Shown: in pieces, positions 31,407-40,018 of the stretch
How positions within the stretch are numbered: position 1 is the stretch's first letter
Layout: every line of letters begins with the position of its first letter
Assembly (NCBI GenBank): GCA_001602645.1
Contig: LUYE01000022.1
Span: 1 to 42,950, forward strand
Length of the DNA stretch: 42,950 nt
From: Methanosarcinales archaeon Methan_01
GTDB lineage: Archaea > Halobacteriota > Methanosarcinia > Methanotrichales > Methanotrichaceae
Reading direction: 5' to 3'
Notes under the pieces: model-generated
The model's input: only the letters and a program-made list of their open reading frames with translations
Told to the model about the DNA's origin: nothing
Databases searched by the model: none
Program-made: the position numbers and the translations under genes

Positions 31407-32204
31407 ATGGAGGAAGAGAGAATGGGGAGGCTTGAAGGAAGGACGGCGATAGTGACCGGCTCAACTTACGGCATAGGGGAGTCGATAGCGAAGATCCTCG
31501 CCGGGGAGGGGGCGATCTCCATCGTCACCGGTAGGTCGGAGGATGAGGGGGAGCGGGTAGTCGAAGAGATCAGATCAGGAGGTGGAGCCGCAGAGTACCA
31601 CAGCCTTGACGTCACCAATGAGAAGAGGGTCGAGGAGGTGGCGCGGGCCGTCTACGAGGATTATGGGAGGATCGACATCCTCGTCAACAACGCGGGGATC
31701 GCCGGCCCCAGCAAACCGACCCACGAGTACACCAAGGGAGAATGGGAGCGGGTCTTCGACGTCAACGTCACGGGAGCCTTCCTCTGCACCAAGCACGTCA
31801 TCCCCTACATGAAGAGGGGCGGGGGTGGAAATATCGTCTACATCTCCTCTATATACGGGATCGTCGGGTCCCAGGACAACCCCGCCTACCACGCGACGAA
31901 GGCTGCGAACAGGATCATGGCCAAGACGGGCGCCCTCATTTATGCGAAGGACAATATAAGGGTGAACTCGGTCCATCCCGGCTTCATCTGGACGCCGATG
32001 GTCGAGGAGTTCCTCATTGAGCAGTCGAAGGAGCTGGGGGTGGCTCTCGAGGATCTGAAGAGGGAACTGGGGGCAAGGCATCCGATAGGCCACCTCGGAG
32101 AGCCGGAAGATATCGGATACGGCGTACTATACCTCGTATCCGACGAGGCCAAGTTCGTCACCGGCTCGGAGTTGATCATAGATGGAGGCTACACCAGCAG
32201 GTGA
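31407..32204 (+). CDS. Short-chain dehydrogenase/reductase (SDR)
   Basis: Classical SDR of 265 residues: cofactor motif VTGSTYGIGES, LDV in HSLDVTNE, NNAGIAG, the catalytic Ser in ISSIYGIVGS and Y-x-x-x-K in AYHATKAANR, plus PGFIWTPM after the active site and the C-terminal SELIIDGGYTSR. All four catalytic residues are seen. TGRSEDE after strand 2 suggests preference for NADP(H). The substrate is unknown; 3-oxoacyl reductases and sugar or alcohol dehydrogenases share these motifs. The start is uncertain between GTG 31398, ATG 31407 and the later ATG 31422, which has GGAAGAG before it. It appears to be monocistronic. Confidence 0.85.
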   Translation: MEEERMGRLEGRTAIVTGSTYGIGESIAKILAGEGAISIVTGRSEDEGERVVEEIRSGGGAAEYHSLDVTNEKRVEEVARAVYEDYGRIDILVNNAGIAGPSKPTHEYTKGEWERVFDVNVTGAFLCTKHVIPYMKRGGGGNIVYISSIYGIVGSQDNPAYHATKAANRIMAKTGALIYAKDNIRVNSVHPGFIWTPMVEEFLIEQSKELGVALEDLKRELGARHPIGHLGEPEDIGYGVLYLVSDEAKFVTGSELIIDGGYTSR

Positions 32205-32384
32205 TCCTCAGATCCGGCGAGCGGATGACCTTCGAGAAGAGGTTCGGGGTGGAAGCTATCCCATGGTATGGAGGATGAGCATGGAGGCTAAAAGGGGCTT
32301 GCGAGGTTCGTAGAGGCGAAAGGGGCTGAAACGCCCTTTCCGTCGATTTAACCCCCCTCCAGAGGCGCGAAGGTCCATTTCCAT

Positions 32385-33377
32385 ATGCTGCCATTCTTCG
32401 AAGAGGAGATGAAGAGGATTGAGGAGTCGATAGAGGACTATCGGGGGGGCATAAGGAGGAACGTCGCCATCATCTCTGACCCCTACTATGGCGAGGCGGA
32501 TCTCATGGCCCGAGCCGCTTCGGTGGCGGGACCCGACGGCCTCAGGATCGACGGTCGAAGGCTCAGGCACGACTTCGGGATTCTGGAGAGGGCACCCCAG
32601 AGGATCGTGGTGGTGGATGAGGCTCATCGGCTCAGCCTGCGGAAGGTTGGGGGTTTTGACCTGATGGACCGCTTTTTGAGATTCGTCACCTCCGAGGAGA
32701 GGCTCTTCATCACCACTTGGAACAGCTTCTCCTGGAGGTACCTCGAGGAAGTCCTGGGCATCGGACGGCACTTTCCCCGCCAGATCATCTTGCCCAGGCT
32801 GGATGCAGGCCAGATCCGAGAGATGCTCCTCGCCGGCCGCGAAGAGGGCGAGCTGACCTTCGTCGAGGAAGAGGCTCCGGGAGGGGATTCGAAGGTCTTG
32901 GACTGGCGCGTCTCCAGAAGGGCTGTGATGGGCCACAATATCGATCTCCCCTACCCCTCGGTGGACCCAGGAGTGATCCGGTCGCGCCTAAAAAGGAACC
33001 GAAAAGAGAAGAAGTCCGGCGAAGATGCCTTCTTCGAGAGGCTCGCCCAGATATCCGACGGCAACCCCGGCGTCGCGGAGCATCTCTGGAAGGAGGCTCT
33101 TAACTATCCGGAGGTGAGAAGCTCCCTGAGGGATCCCCCCACCATCGACCTAGACTTCGACGAGTCCTTCGTTCTGGGAGTAGTCCTCTCTTCGGGATCT
33201 CTGGAGCTGGACGAGCTCTCCGAGGTGCTGGGTCCCATGGACCTCTCCGCCGAGACGATGGCGGCCCTCCTGGAGGAGAAGGGGCTCGTCTCCATCGATG
33301 GCGGGGTCGTCACCTTGAGGGCCGAGGCTCTGAAGAGCGATATTGAGCATGAGAGAAGGCTCAGGCTGGTGTGGTAA
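32385..33377 (+). CDS. AAA/STAND-like ATPase lacking a Walker A motif
   Basis: The 330-residue protein has a Walker B motif (RIVVVDEAHRLSL, about residues 73-85) and a sensor-like strand (ERLFITTWNSFSWRYLEEVL), but where the P-loop should be it reads VAIISDPYYGEADLMARAAS, with no GxxxxGK[ST]. The N-terminal helix (LPFFEEEMKRIEESIEDYRG) precedes this. A four-helix lid-like part (LAQISDGNPGVAEHLWKEAL) and a C-terminal winged helix (SGSLELDELSEVLGPMDLS ... LVSIDGGVVTL) follow, as in archaeal STAND ATPases. It would not bind ATP in the usual way and may be a scaffold or sensor. Its stop codon is two bases before the start of an MscS channel gene, so the two products probably work together. Confidence 0.65.
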   Translation: MLPFFEEEMKRIEESIEDYRGGIRRNVAIISDPYYGEADLMARAASVAGPDGLRIDGRRLRHDFGILERAPQRIVVVDEAHRLSLRKVGGFDLMDRFLRFVTSEERLFITTWNSFSWRYLEEVLGIGRHFPRQIILPRLDAGQIREMLLAGREEGELTFVEEEAPGGDSKVLDWRVSRRAVMGHNIDLPYPSVDPGVIRSRLKRNRKEKKSGEDAFFERLAQISDGNPGVAEHLWKEALNYPEVRSSLRDPPTIDLDFDESFVLGVVLSSGSLELDELSEVLGPMDLSAETMAALLEEKGLVSIDGGVVTLRAEALKSDIEHERRLRLVW

Positions 33378-33379
33378 TC

Positions 33380-34288
33380 ATGGGCGAGGAGATGGCCACG
33401 GTGGCCCCGGAGTCGTCCTCCAACCTCTCGGCATCAGCTACCTCGGAGGGGGTCAGCGAGGCCTCCGCCGGGATCTCCTCGGCCCTCCAGGCCTTCGGGA
33501 TCGACTCCTCCACCATCGTCCACGTCATCCTCGTCCTGGTCCTCGCCTACGTCTCGACCCGGATCGTCGCCTTCCTCCTGACGCGGTTCAGTGAGAGGTT
33601 CCACTGGCTCCGCCTTGGGATCAAGATGGAGATCCCTCTCGCGAAGCTCGCGATCTACGGCTTCGCCGTATACCACATCCTCGGCTCCATCTTCCAGCTC
33701 TCAACAAATCAGCTCATCGCCTTATCGGGGCTCGTCGGCGCCGCCGTGGGCTTCGGGCTGAAGGATCTCGTCGCCGAGATCGTTGGAGGGATCGTCCTCG
33801 TCCTGGACAAGCCCTACCAGATCGGCGACAAGGTGAGGATCGACGGCCACTACGGCGAGGTGACGGACATCGGCCTTAGGGCGACGAGGCTCGTCTCCCC
33901 CGACGACAGCCTGATCGTCGTCTCAAATCAGCGGATGATCACCCAGGTCCTCGCCAACGCCACCGCCGGGAGCCTGGAGATGCAGGTCGTCATCGACCTC
34001 TTCATCGACTCGAGCTCTGATGCCTCAAGGGCTATGAAGATCCTGAGGGATGCCGCGGTGACGTCCCGGTACGTCTACATCTCCAGCAAGCGGCCGGTGA
34101 CGATCTTCCTGAAGGACTACCCCTTCTACAAGAGGGTGAGGGCCAGGGTCTACGTCAACGATCTCAGGTACGAGTTCAAGTTCGAGTCGGACGTTACGAA
34201 GCGGGCCTGGGACGCCTTCCTGGAGGCGGGGATTGAGCCGCCGAAGGCGATGGTGATGGACCCGGTGTCCACCTCCCCGGCGGCGTAG
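33380..34288 (+). CDS. MscS-family mechanosensitive channel, paired with the ATPase-like protein
   Basis: ATG 33380 is chosen; a GTG at 33371 would overlap the ATPase gene by seven bases. The first 45 residues are Ser/Ala-rich and could be outside the membrane. Spans follow at about 48-70 and 85-108, then the pore helix LVGAAVGFGLKDLVAEIVGG and the beta domain DKPYQIGDKVRIDGHYGEVTD. The soluble cage domain of about 110 residues completes it. Function: tension-gated efflux channel. The family is clear; the pairing with a Walker-A-less ATPase is unusual, and points to control by a protein partner. Confidence 0.88.
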   Translation: MGEEMATVAPESSSNLSASATSEGVSEASAGISSALQAFGIDSSTIVHVILVLVLAYVSTRIVAFLLTRFSERFHWLRLGIKMEIPLAKLAIYGFAVYHILGSIFQLSTNQLIALSGLVGAAVGFGLKDLVAEIVGGIVLVLDKPYQIGDKVRIDGHYGEVTDIGLRATRLVSPDDSLIVVSNQRMITQVLANATAGSLEMQVVIDLFIDSSSDASRAMKILRDAAVTSRYVYISSKRPVTIFLKDYPFYKRVRARVYVNDLRYEFKFESDVTKRAWDAFLEAGIEPPKAMVMDPVSTSPAA

Positions 34289-34429
34289 GCCGGCCGGATC
34301 CCGGCTGAAGAGGCGGGCCGGAATCACCGCCAAAGGCTTTCGAGGATTCTTTTGGGCTTTCTATTCCATTGGTCTAGTTGGAGTTCCCATCTCGGCGGGG
34401 GCTGCCGGAGGGAAGATGCGACGTCGGCG

Positions 34430-34515
34430 CCGGTCCGGGAGCTGGCCGATCCCGCGCCCTGCCAGCCGTCCGGACGCAGACGTGTCGGATCAGGATCACT
34501 TCGCTGTGCTTTGCC
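34430..34515. repeat. Degenerate copy of the 287-bp repeat (part)
   Basis: GGAGCTGGCCGATCCCGCGCCC, then CCGTCCGGAC and CGTGTCGGATCAGGATCACTTCGC resemble, in order, CTGGCCGCCGATCCCGCGCCC, CATCTGGACC and CGTGACGGATCGGACCACTTCGC of the repeat at 39734-40555. The copy is partial and worn. The surrounding 34289-34548 holds no gene. Confidence 0.45.
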
Positions 34516-34548
34516 CAGTATCTGATCGGATCATCGGGTCAACACTCC

Positions 34549-35892
34549 TCATGATATCTGTCCAACGCTCCGGCGATCCACCACCGTCCTCCCATCCCGA
34601 AAGACCATTACCACATTTTTGGCATCCCGGATATCCCGGAGCGGGTCGCCGACCACCACCACCAGGTCTGCAGCGCGCCCGGCCTCAACGGCTCCGATCC
34701 GATCGGTTCTCAGGACGCCAGCCGCATCACTGGTCGCCGCTCTGAGTGCCTCCTGGGGGGTGAGAGCACCATTCACCAGCAGCTCTAGCTCGCGATGAAC
34801 GCTGGCTCCGAAGGGAAGACCATTTATTGGCGCGTCGGTTCCGAGAACGATGCGACCCCCAGCAGAATGAAATTCTCCCGCCCGTTGCCTGAGCTTCGAA
34901 GCTACCTGGGGCGGAAGGACCGCATCGGTGACCGCCAGCGTCGGCGAGAGCGGCACCTCCTCTTCCACCAGCAGGTCCAGGATATCCTCGGGCCAGCCAT
35001 CCAGAACACCCCTCGATTCGATATGCTCCAACCCGTCAACCTCGGCGGCGAGGACGTCCTTCAAGTCGTCGAGGGTGCCCCAATGGGCGGTGACGGGAAG
35101 ATCGTGCTCGTGCGCCTCGGCCACTATGGCATCAAGAACTGCGGGCGCGATTGGTTCAAGGCTGCGACCAGGCCCGCCTCGCTCCTGCACCACCTTGATG
35201 AGGTCCACTCGATTCTCACCGCTAGCAACTTCCCTCACTGCCCTGCGGGCATCTTCGGGGGTGCTGGGAAGTCGGACCGAGTCGGATGCCGGATCGACTC
35301 CGAAGGTAGCTACTGGATGGCCCCCCTGCGTTGTGAAGATGGGGCCCGCGGCAAAGAGGCGCGGCCCTTCCAGGGAACCGTCTTGAAGCTGTCGGCGAAG
35401 CTCCATGATCCAGACGTATTCGTTTCCGAGGTCCCGCACCGTGGTGACTCCATTCTCCAGAAAGGCGCGCCGCGTTCCGGGGTAGAAGCGCGCCCAGTCA
35501 ATGACCAGCTTCGAGGTCGCCAGGATGCCCCCCACGCCCTCCTCCTCGAAGACCGGATCCGACGGTCCCATGTGGACGTGCAGGTCGATGAGGCCGGGCA
35601 TCAGGGTGTACCCGCTCAGGTCCAGAACCTTCGCCCTCGAAGGAACCTCTACATCCCCGTCATCTCCCACCTCCACGATCCTCCCGTCCCTGATCAGGAT
35701 CGTGGTGCTATGGCGGGGTTCCAGGCCTTCGCCCGCCAGCACGGTGGCGCCGGTCAGCGCCAGGTATCCCTCCTGCGCCTCATCGACCGTATAAAGCGTC
35801 GCATAGTAGTAGGCGATGCCACCTGCCGTCAGGATCGTGACGATGGCTAGCGAGCATAGCAAGATCTGCCTCAATCGAGAAAACCTGATCAA
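34549..35892 (-). CDS. Membrane-anchored amidohydrolase (imidazolonepropionase-like)
   Basis: The 447-residue protein begins with a membrane anchor (ILLCSLAIVTILTAGGIAYYY, residues 10-30). The amidohydrolase barrel has H105 and H107 in GLIDLHVHMG, a Lys in DLIKVVQ near 217 that may be carboxylated, His in VTAHWGTLDD and GLEHIES, and Asp in VLGTDAPI. The C-terminal part IGAVEAGRAADLVVVVGDPL is the family's usual closing motif. It would hydrolyse a cyclic amide, peptide or related bond on the outer side of the membrane. The nearest characterised groups are prolidase/imidazolonepropionase-like enzymes; the substrate is not evident. Codon use and the bacterial character of its neighbour suggest possible transfer. 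Confidence 0.8.
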   Translation of the reverse strand: MIRFSRLRQILLCSLAIVTILTAGGIAYYYATLYTVDEAQEGYLALTGATVLAGEGLEPRHSTTILIRDGRIVEVGDDGDVEVPSRAKVLDLSGYTLMPGLIDLHVHMGPSDPVFEEEGVGGILATSKLVIDWARFYPGTRRAFLENGVTTVRDLGNEYVWIMELRRQLQDGSLEGPRLFAAGPIFTTQGGHPVATFGVDPASDSVRLPSTPEDARRAVREVASGENRVDLIKVVQERGGPGRSLEPIAPAVLDAIVAEAHEHDLPVTAHWGTLDDLKDVLAAEVDGLEHIESRGVLDGWPEDILDLLVEEEVPLSPTLAVTDAVLPPQVASKLRQRAGEFHSAGGRIVLGTDAPINGLPFGASVHRELELLVNGALTPQEALRAATSDAAGVLRTDRIGAVEAGRAADLVVVVGDPLRDIRDAKNVVMVFRDGRTVVDRRSVGQIS

Positions 35893-35927
35893 TTGCCGAT
35901 CCCCCCAGGTCCCTTCGGAATCATCAG

Positions 35928-37013
35928 TTATTCCTCAGAGATTATACATTCTTTCTTACATCTTCTCGTTTTAAATGCGGCCAGGGAGAGCAATGCAACA
36001 ACGCCGAGGAAGAAAACCGTCCTCTGAATCAGCTTGTCGTTGAAGGTGACATCGCCAAACGGCAGTAAGAGGAACGCGATCCATGCTCTGGTCAATAGAG
36101 CGCCGACTGCCAGGGCAAGGGTATGGGAGGCGCTCCAATCTCTGCTCTGCGACCATCGCCATGTCAGGGCAGCCAGCAGGCCCGCTGTGAGGATGTTTAT
36201 TATGAAGCCTGGCCAGTCGATCATGAAGATCGAAGGGATGCCAAGCATTTCGCATGCTATTTCTATGATGTTCGGCAGGCTCAAGAGCATAAAGGCAGCA
36301 GTTCCAACAACCCATGGTTTGGGCAGCCGTCGAGCTGCAAAGGGCCGCTCTTCTAATCTGACGGAAAACGCCAGGGCTATCAAGGCCATAACGACGATGG
36401 ATGTTCCGGCCATCTGAGGTGCAGATGGCAAAAACTGGTCATCTATAGCTATGCCCCAGCAGAGGATTGAGGACGCCAGGATGTAAAGGAGCGATATAAT
36501 AGCTAACCCGAGGTTGCCCAACCACGGCATCGTCCTGCGGCTGGAGACAAAGGTCTCAATTATTGCGATGGGCGCACTTATGCTCCAGATCACATGCCCC
36601 AAAATGAAATACAGTGCATCCAGATAGCTGATGCCGAGTGCCGGGATATAAGTGGGATTTGGCATGTCATGCCACAATTCCGTGGTCTGATAAGATGGAT
36701 CGAACAGGCTGTGGTCGATCAAGCCCGCCTGGAACACACCGAATGCGAGGGAGAGCAGAATGATCGTCGGCCAACCACGGCCTGTGCGGCGAGCGCTCTC
36801 GCGGATGATAATGGCTGCGCCACCATAGAGCGGCGCTAAGAGCCATAAGCCCACCAGCATCTCCGTGAAGGTCTCAGACAAATAGCCGATGAGATACTCC
36901 GCGGTCAGAGGCGCCAGGAAGAATAGCCCGAGCACAGGTGCGATGCTATTCCAGAAGCCCAATCCCCTTTGAGGCCTGCTCAATCCGATTGTTTGGGATG
37001 TCGCATAATCCAT
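35928..37013 (-). CDS. Multi-pass membrane protein under TetR control
   Basis: I set the start at ATG 37013 because it lies four bases behind the TetR stop with GAGGTGA before it; the longer frame to 37286 would run inside the TetR gene. The 361-residue product has about ten spans. A conserved-looking section reads IIIRESARRTGRGWPTIILL then GVFQAGLIDHSLFDPSY; I recall similar sequences in actinobacterial membrane proteins of unknown function. It ends FKTRRCKKECIISEE. Being the direct partner of a TetR regulator, it may be an efflux or stress protein. The likely bacterial origin is an inference. Confidence 0.7.
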   Translation of the reverse strand: MDYATSQTIGLSRPQRGLGFWNSIAPVLGLFFLAPLTAEYLIGYLSETFTEMLVGLWLLAPLYGGAAIIIRESARRTGRGWPTIILLSLAFGVFQAGLIDHSLFDPSYQTTELWHDMPNPTYIPALGISYLDALYFILGHVIWSISAPIAIIETFVSSRRTMPWLGNLGLAIISLLYILASSILCWGIAIDDQFLPSAPQMAGTSIVVMALIALAFSVRLEERPFAARRLPKPWVVGTAAFMLLSLPNIIEIACEMLGIPSIFMIDWPGFIINILTAGLLAALTWRWSQSRDWSASHTLALAVGALLTRAWIAFLLLPFGDVTFNDKLIQRTVFFLGVVALLSLAAFKTRRCKKECIISEE

Positions 37014-37017
37014 AGTC

Positions 37018-37647
37018 TCACCTCTGATCCGCTCTGGTTGCCCTGTCAAATATCTCGAAAAGCTCGGCACAGTAGGTTTCCAGGCTGACGATGGCCATGA
37101 GGTACTGATTTGCGAGATACTCCCCAATGGCCCCCTGAATGGCGCTGGCCATGGCATGGACATCGAACTCGCGGAACTCGCCGCTGGCCTGTCCTTCGGA
37201 AAGGAGCTGTTCAAGTGCGCACGTAACCGGATCCTCCTCGTCATCGGACAGCTTATAATAGGGAACGTTGTCGGGCGTCCTGGCATTGAAAACGATCTCT
37301 ATCAGGGCGACATTATGTTGGGAATGTGTTCCCTGGTATGCAAGCCTTGACTCGATGAATATGCGCAGCTTTTCCCGCGCTGTTTTTCCTTCTTTTAATC
37401 GCTCTGTTACATACGCGTTAGCCTCAGAGAGCAGCGTCATCAGCGTATGGTTCATCAGGTCATTCTTGTTACTGAAATGGTATGAGATCAGAGCCGTGCT
37501 GATGCCAGCTCTCTTGGCGATCTCCGCAAGGCTCGCGTTTACGTACCCAATTTCGTCGAGGGTAGCAATGGCAGCATCGACTATTTGTGCGCGTCTTGCC
37601 TCGGCGATGAACGATTGCTTCTCGCCTGCGATATTATCGTCCGTCAT
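37018..37647 (-). CDS. TetR/AcrR-family transcriptional regulator
   Basis: The 209-residue protein has the TetR DNA-binding domain: RRAQIVDAAIATLDEIGYVN, then ASLAEIAKRAGISTALISYHFSNKNDLM. The C-terminal ligand domain is all helical, with RLAYQGTHSQHNVALIEIVF. GGTGA stands before ATG 37647. The family represses its own operon and releases DNA on binding a small molecule. The regulated partner is the membrane protein that follows by four bases, and an inverted repeat between promoter and start (37746-37761) is the likely operator. Confidence 0.92.
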   Translation of the reverse strand: MTDDNIAGEKQSFIAEARRAQIVDAAIATLDEIGYVNASLAEIAKRAGISTALISYHFSNKNDLMNHTLMTLLSEANAYVTERLKEGKTAREKLRIFIESRLAYQGTHSQHNVALIEIVFNARTPDNVPYYKLSDDEEDPVTCALEQLLSEGQASGEFREFDVHAMASAIQGAIGEYLANQYLMAIVSLETYCAELFEIFDRATRADQR

Positions 37648-37745
37648 GCCTTTTCACCTTCTGATCTTCCGGTTTGCTGGCTTCGCCCGACCACGATTTA
37701 TGTCGCTGGAGGGGATCCCTCCTTTTTGTATGCCAGCTCAAATTT

Positions 37746-37761
37746 TTGATCGATTAATCAA
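37746..37761 (-). promoter_or_regulatory. Probable TetR operator
   Basis: TTGATCGATTAATCAA is a near-palindrome with TTGAT/ATCAA arms. It lies between a minus-strand TATA candidate (TATTTATATTTG, about 37781-37792) and the TetR start at 37647, where a bound repressor would block transcription. Binding is inferred. Confidence 0.5.
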
Positions 37762-37879
37762 ACAACTGATCATCCCCTCAAATATAAATAGATTATGCGC
37801 AAGCCTTCCGCGAAGGAAGGGTGATGGGTCGGAATGGGCCCGAGATGGCCAAAGACGAACGCTGCCCTCACTTCGATGG

Positions 37880-38150
37880 ATAGCCATCCAGCATTGTGCA
37901 GAGCAGGCGGACGGGCAGCAGCCAAGGCGTCGGCCTCCCCACCATATTATTTTTCAGTTAGTTTTATAAATAAACATTAATATAACCCGGCGGCGCCGAA
38001 GGCCCTGCAGGCCAGAGGCCGCCGCCCGTCGGCCAGGACCACCAGGGTCTCGGCCCGCCGGATCGGCGCTGGCCCTGGTGCCGACCGGGATCGGACGCAT
38101 GGGGTCCGCCAGGGCGAGGAGGCGAGGGAGGGGCTGGCCGCCAAACGCGC
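37880..38150. repeat. Left block of the 287-bp repeat (end of one unit plus truncated unit)
   Basis: 37950-38150 matches the first two thirds of the units at 39734-40555: ATTTTTCAG, TTTTATAAAT, CAT(C/T)AATATAACCCGG, then the hairpin part and GGCGAGGAGGCGAGGG. 37880-37949 (GCAGGCGGACGGGCAGCAGC, AAGGCGTCGGCCTCC) is like the tail of a preceding unit. It stands upstream of the substrate-binding-protein gene, whose right side carries the other block. 37762-37879 and 38151-38243 hold no gene; CTTATATTC near 38190 may be the promoter of the next gene. Confidence 0.8.
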
Positions 38151-38243
38151 CTCTGTCAAGAGGTCAAGATCACATTCTGCCTCTAGCAAAGAGCTTATAT
38201 TCTCGTATCCGTAAAACTAAGTTACAACTTTGGTGATATAAAT

Positions 38244-39533
38244 ATGAAAATTAAATGCAGAATAACGAGCAAGATCATAAAATCGCCTCTATTCGTCATT
38301 TTGGCGATTTCTCTCTCCCTCGCTGCGCTTCCAGCTGCGGCCTACGAGGTGATAGTTCCCGGCGACCAGGACGGCGACATGATAGTCTCGGACGAGGAGC
38401 TTCAGGCTGCAATTAAATCAAACGAGGATGGAACGATCTCCTCCTCCGCACTCGAGACCATAAGAGAGATCCATGATCAATATCCTCGAGAGTTCACTGA
38501 TGGAGCGGGTAGGCAGATTACCATGTACAAGCCCGCAGAGAGGATTATCACCACAAGTCCGGATACTGCAAGGATGGTCATTGCTCTGGGGTTGGGAGAT
38601 AAGTTGATCGCATCAGAGGAATGCGTGAAGAACTGCATCTGCCCGACGCCGTACGGGGTCTCAGATCAGGGATGCATGAACTGCTACGAGACCATTCTCG
38701 ATGGCAGATTGGCCGAGCTTCCTGTGATCGGCACCAGCTCCAATTTGCAATATGAGCTGATCGCCTCGTTGCAGCCGGATCTGATCGTCGCATCGAGCGA
38801 GTCCCAAGCAGAAGATCTTGAGAGCAAGATCGATTGCCTTTGTGTGGTGGCAAGCGGCACTGGCTGGAATTACACCTACGAAAATGGCTTATACGGTTTG
38901 ATTCAGGTCATGGGTCTGACGCTCAATCGAGAGGAAGAGGCCGAAAACCTCATAGACTTCGTCGAGTCGAAGGTGGATCTCGTGAGGTCGGTCACCCAAG
39001 GCTTGGATGACGGCGAAAAGCCGACGGTCTACATCGCTCCCAGGGGCGCAGTCCTCGGTTTTTATGATCCCAAGCAGGGAAGGGACTTCACAAGGACCGA
39101 GCCGAATTACCCGCCTGTGGATATAGCAGGCGGCCTGAACGTGGCCAGTGGGGAGCCTGGAAGCTCGATCAATGTGGCTCTGGAGCAGATCATCGCCTGG
39201 AGCCCGGAATACATCTTCGTCGGATGCATCGATCCGGATGCCATGAGCGGGCTTGATAACGTTCGCACCGCTCCTGATCTCCAATCGGTGACGGCAGTAG
39301 AGGACGATCACGTCTACTACTTCTTCTATCCCCACTGCCGGGGATCTCCTCCTGAAATGAGCCTCTTCAACATAATCTATCTGGCGAAGGTCCTCCATCC
39401 CGATCTCTTCGGGGATCTGGATCTCGAGGAGGAGGGGAACGAGATCTTCAAGGCCTTCCTCGGGATTGATGGGGTCTTCACCGAGTACGCCGATTACATG
39501 ATCTGGCCTCGGGAGTATCTGGAGAGCCAGTGA
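38244..39533 (+). CDS. ABC-type substrate-binding protein with EF-hand (BtuF/FepB-like), isolated
   Basis: The 429-residue protein has a signal peptide (SPLFVILAISLSLAALPAAA) and then, at residues 41-52, a perfect EF-hand loop DQDGDMIVSDEE (Asp 41, 43, 45, Ile 47, Ser 49, Glu 52), which resembles a single dockerin-type calcium site. The rest is a two-lobe substrate-binding domain of the class III (iron-siderophore/cobalamin) type: RIITTSPDTARMVIALGLGDKLIAS, LQPDLIVASS, GLYGLIQVMGLTLNREEEAE. Many relatives in methanogens bind iron or cobalt chelates. A Cys cluster (ECVKNCICPTPYG) is unusual. GGTGA precedes the ATG. No permease or ATPase lies in the window, so it must use a distant transporter. 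It is enclosed by copies of the 287-bp repeat. Confidence 0.8.
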   Translation: MKIKCRITSKIIKSPLFVILAISLSLAALPAAAYEVIVPGDQDGDMIVSDEELQAAIKSNEDGTISSSALETIREIHDQYPREFTDGAGRQITMYKPAERIITTSPDTARMVIALGLGDKLIASEECVKNCICPTPYGVSDQGCMNCYETILDGRLAELPVIGTSSNLQYELIASLQPDLIVASSESQAEDLESKIDCLCVVASGTGWNYTYENGLYGLIQVMGLTLNREEEAENLIDFVESKVDLVRSVTQGLDDGEKPTVYIAPRGAVLGFYDPKQGRDFTRTEPNYPPVDIAGGLNVASGEPGSSINVALEQIIAWSPEYIFVGCIDPDAMSGLDNVRTAPDLQSVTAVEDDHVYYFFYPHCRGSPPEMSLFNIIYLAKVLHPDLFGDLDLEEEGNEIFKAFLGIDGVFTEYADYMIWPREYLESQ

Positions 39534-39591
39534 GGCGGACGGCGGTGGAATTGTAGCAGATGGCCGGGATTCTATTCCTGTGATCCGCCAG

Positions 39592-39733
39592 CGGCGACCG
39601 AGTTGGCCGCCGGTCCCGCGCCAACGAAACGCCTTCCGAAGGCGGGCGTGGAGGATTGGATTTGGGTCTCAGCATCGTGCAGAGTAGGCGGACGGGCGGC
39701 GAAGGCCAAAGCATCGGCCTCCCCGCCATACTA
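39592..39733. repeat. Partial repeat unit (right side of the gene)
   Basis: This stretch resembles the 3' part of the 287-bp unit: GAGTTGGCCGCCGGTCCCGCG, AACGAAACGCC, then GCAGAGTAGGCGGACGGGCG and AAAGCATCGGCCTCCCCGCC. It is closer to the tail found at 37880-37949 than to the tandem units. Confidence 0.6.
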
Positions 39734-40018
39734 ATTTTCAGCTTGTTTTATAAATCAACATCAATATAACCCGGCGGCGGCGAAGGCCCTGCAGGCCAGA
39801 GGCCGCCGCCCGTCGGCCAGGATCACCAGGGTCTCGGCCCGCCGGGTCGGCGCCGGCCTCGGTGCTGGCCAGGATCGGCCGCTTGTGTCCGCCATGGCCG
39901 GGAGGCGAGCGAGGAGATGGCCGCCGATCCCGCGCCCAGGAAACGCCATCTGGACCCGGGCGTGACGGATCGGACCACTTCGCAGGCGTCAACCAAGGTG
40001 TCGGCCTCCGGCCCAACT
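39734..40018. repeat. 287-bp repeat family, tandem unit 1 (285 bp)
   Basis: Begins ATTTTCAGC, TTGTTTTATAAATCAACATC, AATATAACCCGG and contains the inverted repeat GGCGGCGG ... CCGCCGCC around an inner GGCCCTGCAGGCC. Ends TCGGCCTCCGGCCC. The TATA-like TTTTATAAAT is about 30 bases before the GC-rich part, as in a promoter followed by a structured RNA. See the findings. Confidence 0.8.

Noticed and set aside
34795-35850. Rightward 351-codon open frame
   Set aside because: Antisense to an amidohydrolase with all metal ligands in place.
37268-37969. Rightward 233-codon open frame
   Set aside because: It is antisense to a clear TetR gene and runs into the repeat block; its composition is that of a shadow frame.
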